A stretch of DNA of 64,000 nt from Macrocystis pyrifera (Eukaryota > Sar > Phaeophyceae > Laminariales > Laminariaceae): NCBI GenBank assembly GCA_031763025.1, contig JASSKH010000020.1:5115756-5179755 (forward strand). The letters run 5' to 3'. The position numbers and the translations under genes are program-made. The notes beneath the pieces are model-generated. The model searched no databases. It was not told the DNA's origin and saw only the letters and a list, made by a program, of their open reading frames with translations. Below, piece by piece: positions 46,081 through 56,665 of this stretch (position 1 is the first letter of the stretch; each line of letters begins with the position of its first letter).

Positions 46081-46601
46081 GTTCTGTTGTTCGAGGCTAC
46101 GTGTTTTTGTGAGAGATTGAGAGGTACCTGCTTGTTACAGCCAGTCGGTCTGGCGTGGATTAGTTGGGTATTTTTTTGTATGGGGGTTTGCTCTTCCGTG
46201 CCGGGTAGTGGGCTAACTTGTTTTGACGATTCGGCTTCCTCGTATGTTTTCATCCGATTTGGGGAACTCAAATCCCATGGGTATTGACTTTTGACCCGTT
46301 CAGAGAACGCAGAGATGGCGGTTTAAGCTTAGGCGTTAGTGTACTGCGCTTATTCACTGTTGAAGAAGTGTGGTAGGATGACTATAAACCATTGATTATT
46401 GGTCAGGCAGTCAAACTCGCAGTGAAAAGGCGGGGGTGGTGAGGGTTTTTATCGGGGATTTCCCTCTGATGGCCCCTGCGTTTTCTGTTTGTTTTCGCCT
46501 ATCCCCGAGATCATTATTTTTGTATAGAGCCTTGCGGTTCCTTACCCTTGGTTATAGTCAAAGATTGCTATAGCATATTGCTCAGTTATTCGCATTATGC
46601 T

Positions 46602-46609
46602 AGGGGGGA
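46602..46609 (+). other. Polypurine tract
   Basis: AGGGGGGA immediately before the TG of the 3' LTR, the expected site of plus-strand priming. Confidence 0.85.
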
Positions 46610-47064
46610 TGTTATGGTTTTAGACCGTTTCAGGAGTTACGACGACTTGCGTTTTTGTATCAGCAGGGGACGCGTCATTTACGGCCCCTCCCCCATTTGT
46701 GGATTGCCACTCTTTCTCTCTCCTCTTCGGCGGTCCTACGTGTTGCCTCGGTCATCGCTCTCGACCGGAGGCTCAAAGCAATCAGTTTACCATCTACATA
46801 CCTGGGAGACCTTCTCCCTAGCGTCAGAAGCACGCTATACCCCTCTGGGACACGTGCGAGCCCACGTCTCGACTCGGTTGGATCGTGGCCAGACTTGAGG
46901 TTGGTCTTATTATTTGTATATTTTAGGCATGTGTTGTAATCCTGTTCTATCCTGTATCTGAAGCGGACTGTCGACGGCTGATTTTTTAAAATAGGCTCAT
47001 GCCCGTGCTGCTTGCCTCATCCTGACCCAAGACCTCATGACCTATACGCTCCCGATCCATATCA
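46610..47064 (+). repeat. 3' LTR
   Basis: 455 bp, identical to 40951-41406 except for one missing G. Followed at 47065-47068 by GAAA, the right copy of the target duplication. Confidence 0.93.
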
Positions 47065-47068
47065 GAAA

Positions 47069-47387
47069 CACCGAAATTTCAGAGAAGAAACGAAATAAAA
47101 TACGTCTCGCGCACATCTTCGTTTATGGTGTCTGCTATGTACGCACGACTCAGACGCGCGGGCTGGCGTGAAGAAGAGGAGAGGGGGGGTGGTTTGCTGC
47201 GTTTGTACGTTGTCCAGCGTGTTGCGCTCGCCGTCTTGAGCACAGTATCCTGAGACCACCTCCTGGGTCTGCGGTCTCTGGGCTCACTTCTTGCTCCTCT
47301 GTCCAGCCATGCTGCGTACCCGGCGGTCCAGCGTATCATACCTGTACGTACATACCTGGTACGCGCTAATAAATAGATCTTCAACAG
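47069..47387 (-). other. Flank of the LTR insertion, possible LINE A 5' part
   Basis: The target duplication implies this sequence was continuous with 40950 before insertion, so it should be upstream LINE A or its flank. A minus-strand frame runs through it, but I could not recognise the N-terminal endonuclease motifs. It may be non-coding. Confidence 0.35.
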
Positions 47388-47615
47388 TGTGTGCGAGAGA
47401 GTGCTAGAGAAAACGTTAAGGATTTTCCCTGGGATCTCGGACTCTCCTGCACGGACAACCTGTCGGAATACTTCAATATTTTCAAGGTTTAGATTTCCAC
47501 CTGTGTGCGAGAGAGTGCTAGAGAAAACGTTAAGAATTTTCCCTGGGATCTCGGACTCTCCCGCACGGACAAGCTGTGGGAAGACTTCAAGATTTTCAAG
47601 ATTTAGATTCCACCT
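47388..47615 (+). repeat. Tandem duplication, period 114 bp
   Basis: TGTGTGCGAGAGAGTGCTAG starts at 47388 and 47502, and both units read through TTTTCCCTGGGATCTCGGAC. Few mismatches, so the duplication is recent. Confidence 0.9.
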
Positions 47616-48950
47616 CTCGCCACGAACGAACGAACGTTGCTGGTTTGGAGCGTTCTTGGTCTTGTTCCTCGCGCAGGTGATGGTGGACAATTTTTTTTAC
47701 AGCAGTACCTGCTTTCGAGCAGAAAGCAGCGTGTGTACCCAGAGCCCAGAGCCCCAGACCGCGAACAAGACCTGAAGAAGCCGAAGAGCTAAAGCAGCAC
47801 ACTCTGCAGGCCGAACGTTGAACGGCACAGCAACAGCAACATCTTTCTCTCTCTCCTTCGTACCACTACACGGCTGAGGCGCACGTACAGCAGGTACTTG
47901 AAAGTATATATAAATGTGTCTATTTGTAGTCTGTTGTGTCTCAAAAGAAGTGCGCGTAGTGCAACAGCAGCAGCAGGTTGCCGTCCTATCGTCGCACTGC
48001 TGTTTTCACTGCTTGCCGCATCTCGGTATTTAACGCGCGGCACAAAATTTACGCGAAGTGTGTACTCAGCTATATATACATGCGTCCCGGTATTTATTGC
48101 TGTCGAATATCTGACCTTCTTTTTGCTGACCCGGTGGGCGTGTCTTCATGAGGTGGATATCTTCTAGTATATCAACCGAGCCACGTTCGATGTATGTATG
48201 TACGTGAACATTCGTGTTCTGCAGGTGTGACGGGAAGACCGCACTGACTTAACTGTGTTGTTGATGGGTGTCGTAGGCAGTCAGTAAAGAGGGGATGCAG
48301 GCGAGAGCCGACGTGCTCACAGCATGGGCCCAGCTACAACAAGCAACTACTCTGACAAAGGCAGCAGCCTCGTTGCTACTGCTATATGTAACCCTGAACG
48401 TACAAGAAGCCTGGTGGGATATGGGTTGTGTGGCGCTTGCAGCTGAATCAGAATGTGACTTGAACATTCCCACTCGATAACGCCCGCCCGGTCTAAAACA
48501 GTGGGCTTCGCTCCGAAGTCTACTACTACTGGGTTTTTTTTCTTGCTCGTGGGATCTCTATTATTAATAATAGCTCGTGGGCTTTGTGCTGGTGTGCTCA
48601 TAGATTTCTGGGCAAATGCCAAAATCAGTTACACCTGATCCGTTTGAGACAAAATCAAGTACAAACTAAAACCAAGTAAAAAACGCGCGCCACGAGCGGT
48701 GGCATGTCCATTAAAATCCGGTGAAAAAAGGATGCTCCTAAATCATTAGGCGTGCCACATGGCCTCCGAAATCTGTTTGTTTTTTTTTTTTTCTTTCGGG
48801 TGCGCCTCCACTTGGACCTGCAGAGAGACACTATTGAAAGACTTCGTTAGTTTCGCCACGGCGGGAGCGCCAAGAGTATTTACTCTGGCGCCCCCCCCCC
48901 TCGTTGACAGCTTTAATGTTTCTAGACCGCCCTCGCGGAACCGCCTGCTC
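47616..48950. other. No gene recognised
   Basis: A 61-codon plus frame at 48295-48480 (Ala/Leu-rich, ending before TAA) has protein-like composition but no support. Around 48619-48680 the reverse strand resembles 52590-52650 (CTTGGTTTTAG-TTGTA-(C/T)TGATTTTG), hinting at a small dispersed repeat. Confidence 0.4.
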
Positions 48951-49019
48951 GGCACGAAATTATCTTGCCGTGCCAAACCTAAGACCACCTCGACGTGGGG
49001 TGGTGCAGACGAAATTTTC

Positions 49020-49190
49020 TGGTTAGATGTAAACCCGGCGCAGTCGCGTTTATGGTCAGCTTTGGCCCGTTTTGGCTGCGGTTTGGGGTTAGGGTTAGGG
49101 ATAGGGTTAGAGGTTAGAGTAGGTCTTCGCCCGTACCTTGATCCCAACAGGAACCAAAATACCTGAATAGCCTACCAACCTCAAGACCCA
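49020..49190 (-). repeat. Dispersed repeat with interstitial TTAGGG units
   Basis: Inverted partner of 735-910. The telomere-like core at 49085-49116 reads GGGGTTAGGGTTAGGGATAG then GGTTAGAGGTTAG, clearer than in the other copy. The flanks on both sides are also shared, so the telomeric motif is part of a mobile or duplicated unit. Confidence 0.75.
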
Positions 49191-49338
49191 AGCTTACAGT
49201 TTGTAATGGAACCTCCGACATGCCGTGTGATAATGGTGCTGGATAGAGTGCTGTGACCATAGACTGAACAGAGCACACGTCACAACAACGAACTGAATGA
49301 AGCGCATCGCACACCCAAAAAAAGAAAAAGTGAAATTA

Positions 49339-49446
49339 TTACGGGGGGGGTCCATAGTTTATAGGACCTATGGTATACATAAATACCTATATATTTACCT
49401 ATTTTTACTAACAAAATTTGGTCCTGTTAACTATGGACCCCCGTAA
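49339..49446 (+). mobile_element. MITE copy 2 (108 bp)
   Basis: TA duplications at 49337-49338 and 49447-49448. Terminal inverted repeats are TTACGGGGGGGGTCCATAGT and ACTATGGACCCCCGTAA. Same orientation as copy 1 and opposite to copy 3. The whole element can fold into one hairpin. Confidence 0.85.
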
Positions 49447-49633
49447 TAGTATACGCATATACGTACTTCTACGTATGACGTACCAGTCGTGAAGAGTTTA
49501 TACGTTAATTCAGAAGAATTTCAACCGAGGGAGGGCATATATACGGAGAGAAAAAACAGAAAAACAGCAGTGTGCTTATGCTCTCGCTGATTGATTCAAA
49601 GTTGGCCAAAACTAGCTGAAAGCTTTTAGTAGA

Positions 49634-52486
49634 CAGTAGTGTGTGTGTGTGTGTGTTTCTTCACATTAAACCGTTCTTCTACTCGTCGACATCCAGCAAG
49701 CCCAGTGTCCGTGCTGATTCTTCACCCTAGAAAGATACGAGCTCTGTGGTCACAGACTACGACACAGAGATAACACACCGTAATGCATTAATAGCCTACG
49801 CAATACCATGCCTTCGCACTAGGTGCGGCCGACACAACATACATACATACGCCACCAACCAAAATACACCATAAAGAAAGAGAAGCAACGAAAAAACCAA
49901 ACCGAAAAAGAACAAGAAAAGAAAAAGAAAAGGAGAAGAATCCCAAATAAATAAATAAAAAATGGGAAGCCAAAGCTCAGACACATACATACTTACCCCG
50001 AGCATGAGCCAAAAGGGACGTGCAAGGGGAAAGATACAAGAAGGAAAAAGGGGACTATGCATCCCGGTGAACACTTAACTAAGTAAAAAGAGCGATAGTG
50101 AGTGGGCCAACATACGCTCGTCACCCACCCACTATGTAGTACTTCTTTCATAAGGATAAGAAGGGAAAAAATCAAAATGCATACCGAACGGCCGCAGCAG
50201 TTGGCGGTACGAGTAGCAAAGAAAAGTCCAACCTATTAGTCGGCCTGGTACCTTGCTACCCTATCTGCGGTCTCTCTGCTACTCTCTTCTACCGCGGTTT
50301 CCCTTCTACTCCTCCTGTTCCCCCCCCTGCCCCTATACACTTGTACGGTGTTCCCTCTACCCCTCCTGCTGTTACCCCTCCCCCCATTCCCTCTAACACT
50401 ACCTGCAGCGGATGCACGGCGCTGTCTACTCAGCTTTGCCTCAGCCTCGTGCCACCTGCCCATGAACTGTTCAGCTGCTTCGAGGATTCCCCGGTACCAC
50501 TTTCCCGTCTGTTTTGCTGCAGTGGGCCACAGTGCGGTCCCAACTCCAAAGACTAAGGGGGAGTCTTCCGTTGATCCCTCTGAGGCTTTGAACACTCTAA
50601 GGTCCTCAGCAATTGCCCTAGGCCAAGTCTTAGGCTGCCCGCCTGGTTTCGGGCTCCCCCCACCAGCGATCGTCCCGAACATCAACCGACTGGGCAATCG
50701 CCCCTCGTGTTGCCGCACCACAGCCCCCGCAAAGAAGAGTCGCCGTTTACGGATGGTCGTTTCGATACTTTCGCATCGTGTTATCCTGAGCGCCTTCGCA
50801 TACGAGAGGGTGGTGTGGTCGGTGCGTAGTCGGCGCTGGAAACCAATGACTCGCAGAAGGACTTCGTGGTGGGCTGATCGAAGCTTGGCGAAGTGGTCCG
50901 CATTGAGGGTCCACGTCACGCAACCGTACAGCAAGGTCTCAATCACCTCGGCCTTCAGCATCCGGACTTTCAGACTAAGCGGTGCGTTCGTCCTATCGTA
51001 CAGTTCCGGACCATACCGTTTGAGGCATGCCCGCATCAGACGGATTCGTCGCTCGATTTCGAAGGAGAGGTCAGCGTTCTCGTGGATAATGCCTCCTAGG
51101 TACAAAAACTGGGTCGTCTGTTTATACTTTTGGCCTGCAGCTTCGATCGCGAGCGGTGAGGTGGTAAACGTCTGATCCGGTGTTCGTAGGAGCATCGTCT
51201 CTGTCTTCTTCTCGGATACCGTGAGACCTACTGCTTCGAAGACAGTCACGATGACTGTCATCATTCTCGCAAGGCCTTCCGCCGACTTCGAGACTATTCC
51301 TGCATCGTCTGCATACAACATGCCCCACACAGCCCTTTGCACGCATGCCAACGGTTCCTCTTTTCCGACAACCCTGTCCTCTTCGAGATGAACCAAATCC
51401 CTTACGATGCATTCGTCTTTGCTGAAGCGTACCAGCACGATGTGTATCGCAGCGGCGAAGAACACGTTGAACAGTAACGGCGATAGTACGCAGCCTTGCC
51501 GCAGTCCCTGGGTTACATTGAACCAGTCCGAGTGTTCACCGTCATCCGCACGCACGCGAGCCCGCATGCCTTCGTGAAAATTGCGAATGATTGTGAGCAT
51601 CTTGGTTGGTACACCAAGGCGTGTGAGTACCTCCCACAACAGTTCTCGGTCGACAGAGTCGTACGCTTTCTGCAAGTCGATAAAGCACATGTACAGGGGG
51701 ATTTTCTTCTGCCGCCCGAGCTGCTGCAACCGGCGCACGACAAACAGCATATCGACTGTTGACCGTGCGGGGCGGAAGCCACACTGTTCTTCAGGGAGTA
51801 TATGCTCGGTCTCGCAGTAGCTGCTTAGACGGGACGCAACGATTTTCAGCAACACCTTGCCTGCGTGAGCAACAAGCGAAATACCTCTGTAGTTGTTGCA
51901 ATCAGTTCTATCCTTCTTTTTATGAAGGGTTTTTATGATCGCATCTTTCCATTGCTGGGGGACTTCTCCAGTTACCCAAACGTTAACAAGGATACTGTGA
52001 AAATACTGCACGAAAGCGGGGTGGTCAAGTTTCAGTACTTCGACCGGGAGACCATCTGGTCCAACGGCTTTCCAGTTTGACATACCCTTCACTGCTTCCA
52101 TCATCTCGTCAATGGATGGTTCATTTCCAAGGGATAGTTTCAGCGGTCGTGGTGGCACTAGGTCGATGATCGTGGGGTCAAGTTTCAGCGATTTCGTGTT
52201 CAATAGTTTGTGGTAGTGCCCCGCCCATCTTTCACGAATTCGCGCTTGATCTCGCAACAGCGTGCCATCCTCGTCCATGATAAACTGTTCACTCCTCGCT
52301 TTCGTACCTTGCAACCCTACCGTACTCTTCAGGTGCTTGTAGAACCCTCGTTGATCGGAACTCGTGAGGAATTTCTCGGTTTCAGCGAGGTACTCTTCAA
52401 AATACGCATTGACTCCTGCGGCGACCACTTCCTGCAGATTCGCACAGGCGGATCTCAACTTCTTCCACGCTGTACTATCTCGGGGG
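49634..52486 (-). mobile_element. LINE copy B, 5'-truncated non-LTR retrotransposon
   Basis: Minus-strand element. Its 3' end shows a (CA)n tail (TG run at 49639-49656 on plus) and the 3' sequence shared with LINE A. Coding text starts abruptly at about 52486 ([18 protein letters not shown]) without an ATG or endonuclease, the classic 5' truncation. TAGTAGA at 49627-49633 and 52487-52493 could be the target duplication; seven bases could match by chance. It is less decayed than LINE A. Confidence 0.85.
50236..52486 (-). CDS. LINE reverse transcriptase (5'-truncated, no ATG)
   Basis: The frame is open over about 750 codons. Counting from a TTG codon at 52458, the protein has 740 residues. RT motifs in order: GPDGLP (133-138), [11 protein letters not shown] (226-236), [13 protein letters not shown] with the first catalytic Asp (259-271), [11 protein letters not shown] (317-327), [13 protein letters not shown] with the catalytic Asp pair (378-390; YADD codons at 51304-51315), then [17 protein letters not shown] and the thumb region. 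The C-terminus is basic ([21 protein letters not shown]) and may bind nucleic acid. It lacks the APE endonuclease seen in LINE A, so it cannot be a full protein. In an intact copy the protein would drive target-primed reverse transcription in the nucleus. Confidence 0.93.
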
Positions 52487-52689
52487 TAGTAGAAAAGTCA
52501 GGTATACCTTGGCGTTTTCGATATAAAATCAGTTACGATGTCAGCCTGGCCAATAGCAGGGCTCCTGGCATGTATTTTGTGCTTGGTTTTAGCTTGTAAC
52601 TGATTTTGGCCGAAAATTGGCCAGGTATGTCTGATTTTGGCTGAAACGCTACCAATAGGTTATTCTACGTACAACGGTATGTATGCACT

Positions 52690-53180
52690 GGACCACACCC
52701 TGGACAATAAGCACTGGCCCCTGCAATGGCAATAGAATTTGGTGCAATGGACGGCGTGTCTATTGACGTCGGCAAAGTCTATCGATCGGCACGTTCCTCG
52801 ATCCGTTGTCGTCGGTAATGTCTATCGATAGATTACGTCCCCAACATATTGTTCAGGCTGGGTTGAAAGCTATTATTGTCACCGACAATGGCTATCGACG
52901 GATAGCTTGCAGAATCTACTGTGGTCCACAGTAGCTATCGGTGAACACGTTTATTTCTTGATCTGTTGTGGGCCGCAACGGCTATCGATAGATGCATGTT
53001 TTAATATATTGTGACCGGCAATGTCTATCGATAGGTAGGTATGTTTCTGAATATATATGTTGTGACCAGCAATGGCTATCGACAGATACATTTCAAATCT
53101 GGTGTAGCCGGCATTTGCTATCGATGGACACAGTTGAGAGCTGATTGTGGTGCACAATGTCTATCGATGGACACCGTCAC
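52690..53180 (+). repeat. Iterated palindrome array, arm 1
   Basis: About nine copies of (G/T)CTATCGATAGA or close variants, near 52766, 52821, 52894, 52931, 52981, 53023, 53072, 53117 and 53159, mostly 40-50 bases apart. Most are preceded by TTGTG-CC-GCAATG. The core TCTATCGATAGA is itself a perfect palindrome. Between copies the sequence is not conserved. Confidence 0.85.
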
Positions 53181-53559
53181 CCGCCTATTTCCACACCTAC
53201 CTAAAATGCACTCTGATTTTCGAAGCAACGCAATATTTTGTGCCGCAGCAATGTCAATTTTTCATCCTGTGATCACCACCGGTATGGAATGAGTGCATGG
53301 TGTATTGTTATGAGCAGCAATGTCGGTGCATGGCATAGCGTGAAGGAGGGCTGCAACGTTGTGTCTCAACAAGGAAGTGGGCAGCATGGGGGTTATGTTG
53401 CATTGTCGGCTGTGTTGTTGTGATTGGTACTCCGTGTTATTAATATTTGTATCGATCCTGATCGGTTGGACTCTCTAAGTATAAGATAGATGAGGTAAGA
53501 TAACAGAAAGGAAATAGAACATTGCCGCTACAGAGTAGCCCGGAAAAGCGTGTGTCAAT

Positions 53560-54140
53560 GGATATTATTGTCGACAATAATAGACTGGCAACGCTGGCTA
53601 ACGATAGACATTGTGAACCACAACAGACCAGTGGCAACACAGTCGATCGATAGAAACTGTTAACCACAATGGACCGGCAACGCTGTTCATCTATAGATGT
53701 TGTTTACGACAATAGACTGGCAACGCTGTCTATCGATAGATATTGTCAGGGAACAATATATTTTCGGGAACGGAGACAATATGCCTTAGCCACAACAATA
53801 GAGTCACAAGGTTGTCCATAGATGGCCATTGTCCTGAACAATAGATAGATGTTCGGGAAGCAACCGTGATAGATATTGTTCCAACAACAAACTAGAAACG
53901 TTTGCCTATCGATGGCTATTGCCGCCAACAATAGACACGCAATTGTATCCATCAATAGCCATCACCACCCACAACGGACTGTTCAGCGTGTGTTTTCGCA
54001 ATAGACTATGGCCTAATTGTATACCGTGGAATGATGCATGTCGATGGCCACATTCTTCACCGCCGAAGATTCTCTTGCCGCCAACAATAGGTACGCAGTT
54101 GTGTCCAACAACAGCCATCGCCACCCACAATGGATTGTTG
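53560..54140 (-). repeat. Iterated palindrome array, arm 2 (opposite orientation)
   Basis: About ten copies of the same unit in reverse: TATCGATAGAYATTGT followed by AC-ACAATAG, for example near 53597, 53645, 53690, 53729, 53820, 53903, 53950 and 54100. AATAGACTGGCAACGCTG links several. The spacing again is about 45 bases. It is separated from arm 1 by about 380 bases without the motif. Confidence 0.8.
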
Positions 54141-54149
54141 GCCGGGCTA

Positions 54150-55480
54150 AAAACAAATTTGAATCTGGCATACTTAATTCCAGTATAGGACAAAAACCTC
54201 GAGTTAAGAAACGGAAAGAAAGCTGACAATTTATTTGTCAAGGTGATTTTATTTTTAGTATCCAGATTATTTTCGAAAGTGCAACTAATATTTATTTGTG
54301 AAATGAAAAGGTTTCAACATGTTGCAACATCATATCAATATCCCTTGTTCGGGATATACTTTATATAGTATCAGTGCGCAGAATGATTATTTAAAATTGT
54401 ACTGTTGACCCGGGCAGCATCCAGGGGAGTCGCTGGCCTATATCTTTAACAAGCCTAGGAATCACATATATAATACGCGCGCTGGGTTTATCACAATAAT
54501 TGTAAAATTCGGTAAAAATGGAATATAGACGAGGCGTATACGCAGCTTGCAAAGTTGAGCATCAACTTTTTAATCAGTCGAACTCACAACTGGCGTATTT
54601 CAAAATTTATACAAAAAAAATACACCGTAAGGAAGGGTAATCGAATTTATTTCCGGGCAAAAAAAAACAATATAAAATTATGATGACCAGCATCCAAAAA
54701 AACAACTATTACTTACTTGGTTTCAGTATAAGACATTCCCAAGCTTTTCGTAGGCAATTTTTTGGAAATTGGACTTGCCATTTCATCTGGCAAGTTTTTA
54801 GCAAGAAGATCTGAAACATCCAAATTTTCAAAAACTTGCCAATTTGGCAAGTTTTCTCAGCAGTGTCGTTAAAAACGTGTTTTGTTTTTTTTTCACAGCT
54901 GACGTCTTTAATAAATATATATATTATATAAAAATGTAGAAAAAAGTAGCGTCTACGGGGGGACTCGTGCGCACGAAATAGACCATTTGCCTACCTTTTC
55001 AGCTGCGAGATTTAACCCACAAGAAGATCGCCCGGGGGGTCCACCTGCTGATTTATACCAACCAGCGAAGTGCAGCGACTAAAAACTGCAGTACCACGCG
55101 GCGGACTGACACAGGAAGTACGGCCACAGCTACTTGCTGTACCGCCTCTCCATCGCCCTTCGCGCGCTTGTTTTCATTACGGTTGCATGTTGCAGAGCCT
55201 CCTGGACTTTTCAGTAAATCGTATAACAAGAAGCCAATCGATCTACTGTACTACGGCACCTGCGCGGTGGTCATTGTTACCTGGTACATATCGTACTGGT
55301 ATTATACATTGTTTTTACAGAATTCAAAAATTCCCAAAGTTTCGAATATTCAAGGATTGCTTCAATCTTGTACCTTTTTTTGCCAGCAGCCCTTGGAAAA
55401 AACTTCGAAATTTCGAAATTTTGAAAGTCGGAAAGTTGGCTAGTCAACAACTACTACAGCAGTGTAGGGAAAGGTAGACT
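54150..55480. other. AT-rich region, no gene recognised
   Basis: Strongly AT-rich from 54150 to 54950, with a short inverted AACTTGCCA/TGGCAAGTT pair near 54770-54860. Plus frames at 55070-55477 overlap each other without a clear winner. Confidence 0.5.
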
Positions 55481-55489
55481 AAAAATGTT

Positions 55490-55965
55490 ACGTAACAAAC
55501 GCTACATGAATTTAAGGCTGATAAACTCGATTTCCACCACATTCTCCCTCACTAAACCTGACGCATCTCTTCTTGCGAGTAAGTCAAGAACCCCGATGAG
55601 ACTGAGCCTTCGATTTTTCGGTACTGAACTCAGTATGCAATGATCGCATTGGTCTCATCGTTCCTTCCTGGGTGTTTTCTAAGTGTACCTCCGACTTTTC
55701 GGTACTGGACTCAGTATGCAATGATCGCATTGCTCTCATCGTTCCTTCCTAGGTGTTTTCTAAGTGAGTGAGTTTCACAGGTTCTTGAACATGAGATGTT
55801 CCCCTTTTTGGCTTTTTTCGGGGGATGAAGGCGAGAATCGAACCATGGGCTCCGCTCTTCACAACCTCAGGCCCTGCCTGCAACGCCATTGTAGAAAAAT
55901 GTAGGCTAAAAATGTTACGTAACAAGCGCTACATGAATCCAAGGCTTTTAAACTCGATTTCCACC
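55490..55965 (+). repeat. Direct repeat pair flanking a tandem duplication
   Basis: CTAAAAATGTTACGTAACAA followed by CGCTACATGAAT and AACTCGATTTCCACCACA occurs at about 55478-55545 and 55892-55970. Between them, 55611-55766 is a tandem duplication (period 81) of CGA-TTTTCGGTACTG-ACTC, ending TTCCTAGGTGTTTTCTAAGT. The pair could be the ends of a small element. Confidence 0.8.
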
Positions 55966-56526
55966 ACACAACTTAACAGGAGTTCTCGCACATGGGCGGC
56001 GCATCAGTCGGGGCCAGCTAAAGTCGCACGGGTCGTTATTATATACCAACCACACTGGCCCGAAAATATGAATCCATAGTCCCCGCGTGACATTCACAGC
56101 ATATTCCTAACGTAGATTGTTAATACCGGTACAGGATAGTGCCGGCTATTAACAGTAGACTAGAGTGGTGTGAGAGAAGCTCAGCATCAGCCGCCTGTAT
56201 TATTAATAATGCACAATCCTGCTTGGGGCCGGGGCGGTGGTCGCATGAAATTTCATCAGTACTCTTATCCTAAATATCACCAGGGTTTGGTTTCGCAATT
56301 AGTCTATACCCAGTGCGCATATATCATGAGATAAGAGTGGTACATACAGCAGTAGTGTACGAGTACCGTATGGATGTGAGTCATCGCACCGCGCCCAGAC
56401 CGATTATCTTTGCTCGATTACTCGAGGCATTCTACGATAGGGGTTCACCCTATATTTTCTGAGGCTCTTCACTTAAGGAACTCCACACCTCACCCGAAAC
56501 CTGACTTCAGCAAAAATCAGATTGCA

Positions 56527-56665
56527 TGCCGATGAATAATCCCATGGCCCAAGTATTACCACTCCGTCATTTTTCGAAAAATAAGATTGTCATTCCGACG
56601 ATTTTGGGTTAAGGAGCACCGTCATTCAGGAAACATTTCCGCGGCAAAAAATGTGCCGCGTACAT
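56527..56665 (+). repeat. Dispersed repeat, second copy at 59200-59330
   Basis: Both copies run AATA-TCCCATGGC, CGTCATTTTTCGAA, ATTCCGACGATTTTGGGT, AAGGAGC-CCGTCAT and ACATTTC-GCGG in order on the same strand. The second copy lies about 200 bases upstream of paralogue 2 at 59530. Confidence 0.85.

Larger units (their letters stand above)
40951..47064 (+). mobile_element. Complete non-autonomous LTR retrotransposon (LARD-type), 6.1 kb
   Basis: Two near-identical LTRs (456 and 455 bp, one single-base indel, no substitutions) begin TG and end CA and bracket 5.2 kb. A TGG-starting primer-binding site follows the 5' LTR directly. A purine tract AGGGGGGA abuts the 3' LTR. GAAA flanks both ends. 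No gag, protease, RT, RNase H or integrase motif is readable inside; open frames are short and full of repeats. A long LTR element without coding capacity fits the LARD class, which depends on proteins of an autonomous partner. The identical LTRs imply a very recent insertion, here into LINE copy A. Confidence 0.92.

Noticed and set aside
49085-49116. True telomere or chromosome end
   Set aside because: Only a few units, flanked on both sides by unique and repeated sequence shared with another copy.
50348-51175. 275-codon plus-strand frame
   Set aside because: It is the antisense of the LINE reverse transcriptase, whose catalytic motifs are on the minus strand.
52690-54140. CRISPR-like array
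   Set aside because: Units are diverged palindromes in two orientations with irregular spacers in a eukaryotic context, without cas genes.
55815-55895. GGTTCGATTCTCG on the minus strand, like a tRNA T-arm
   Set aside because: The stem bases next to the loop do not pair and no acceptor stem or anticodon arm could be drawn.
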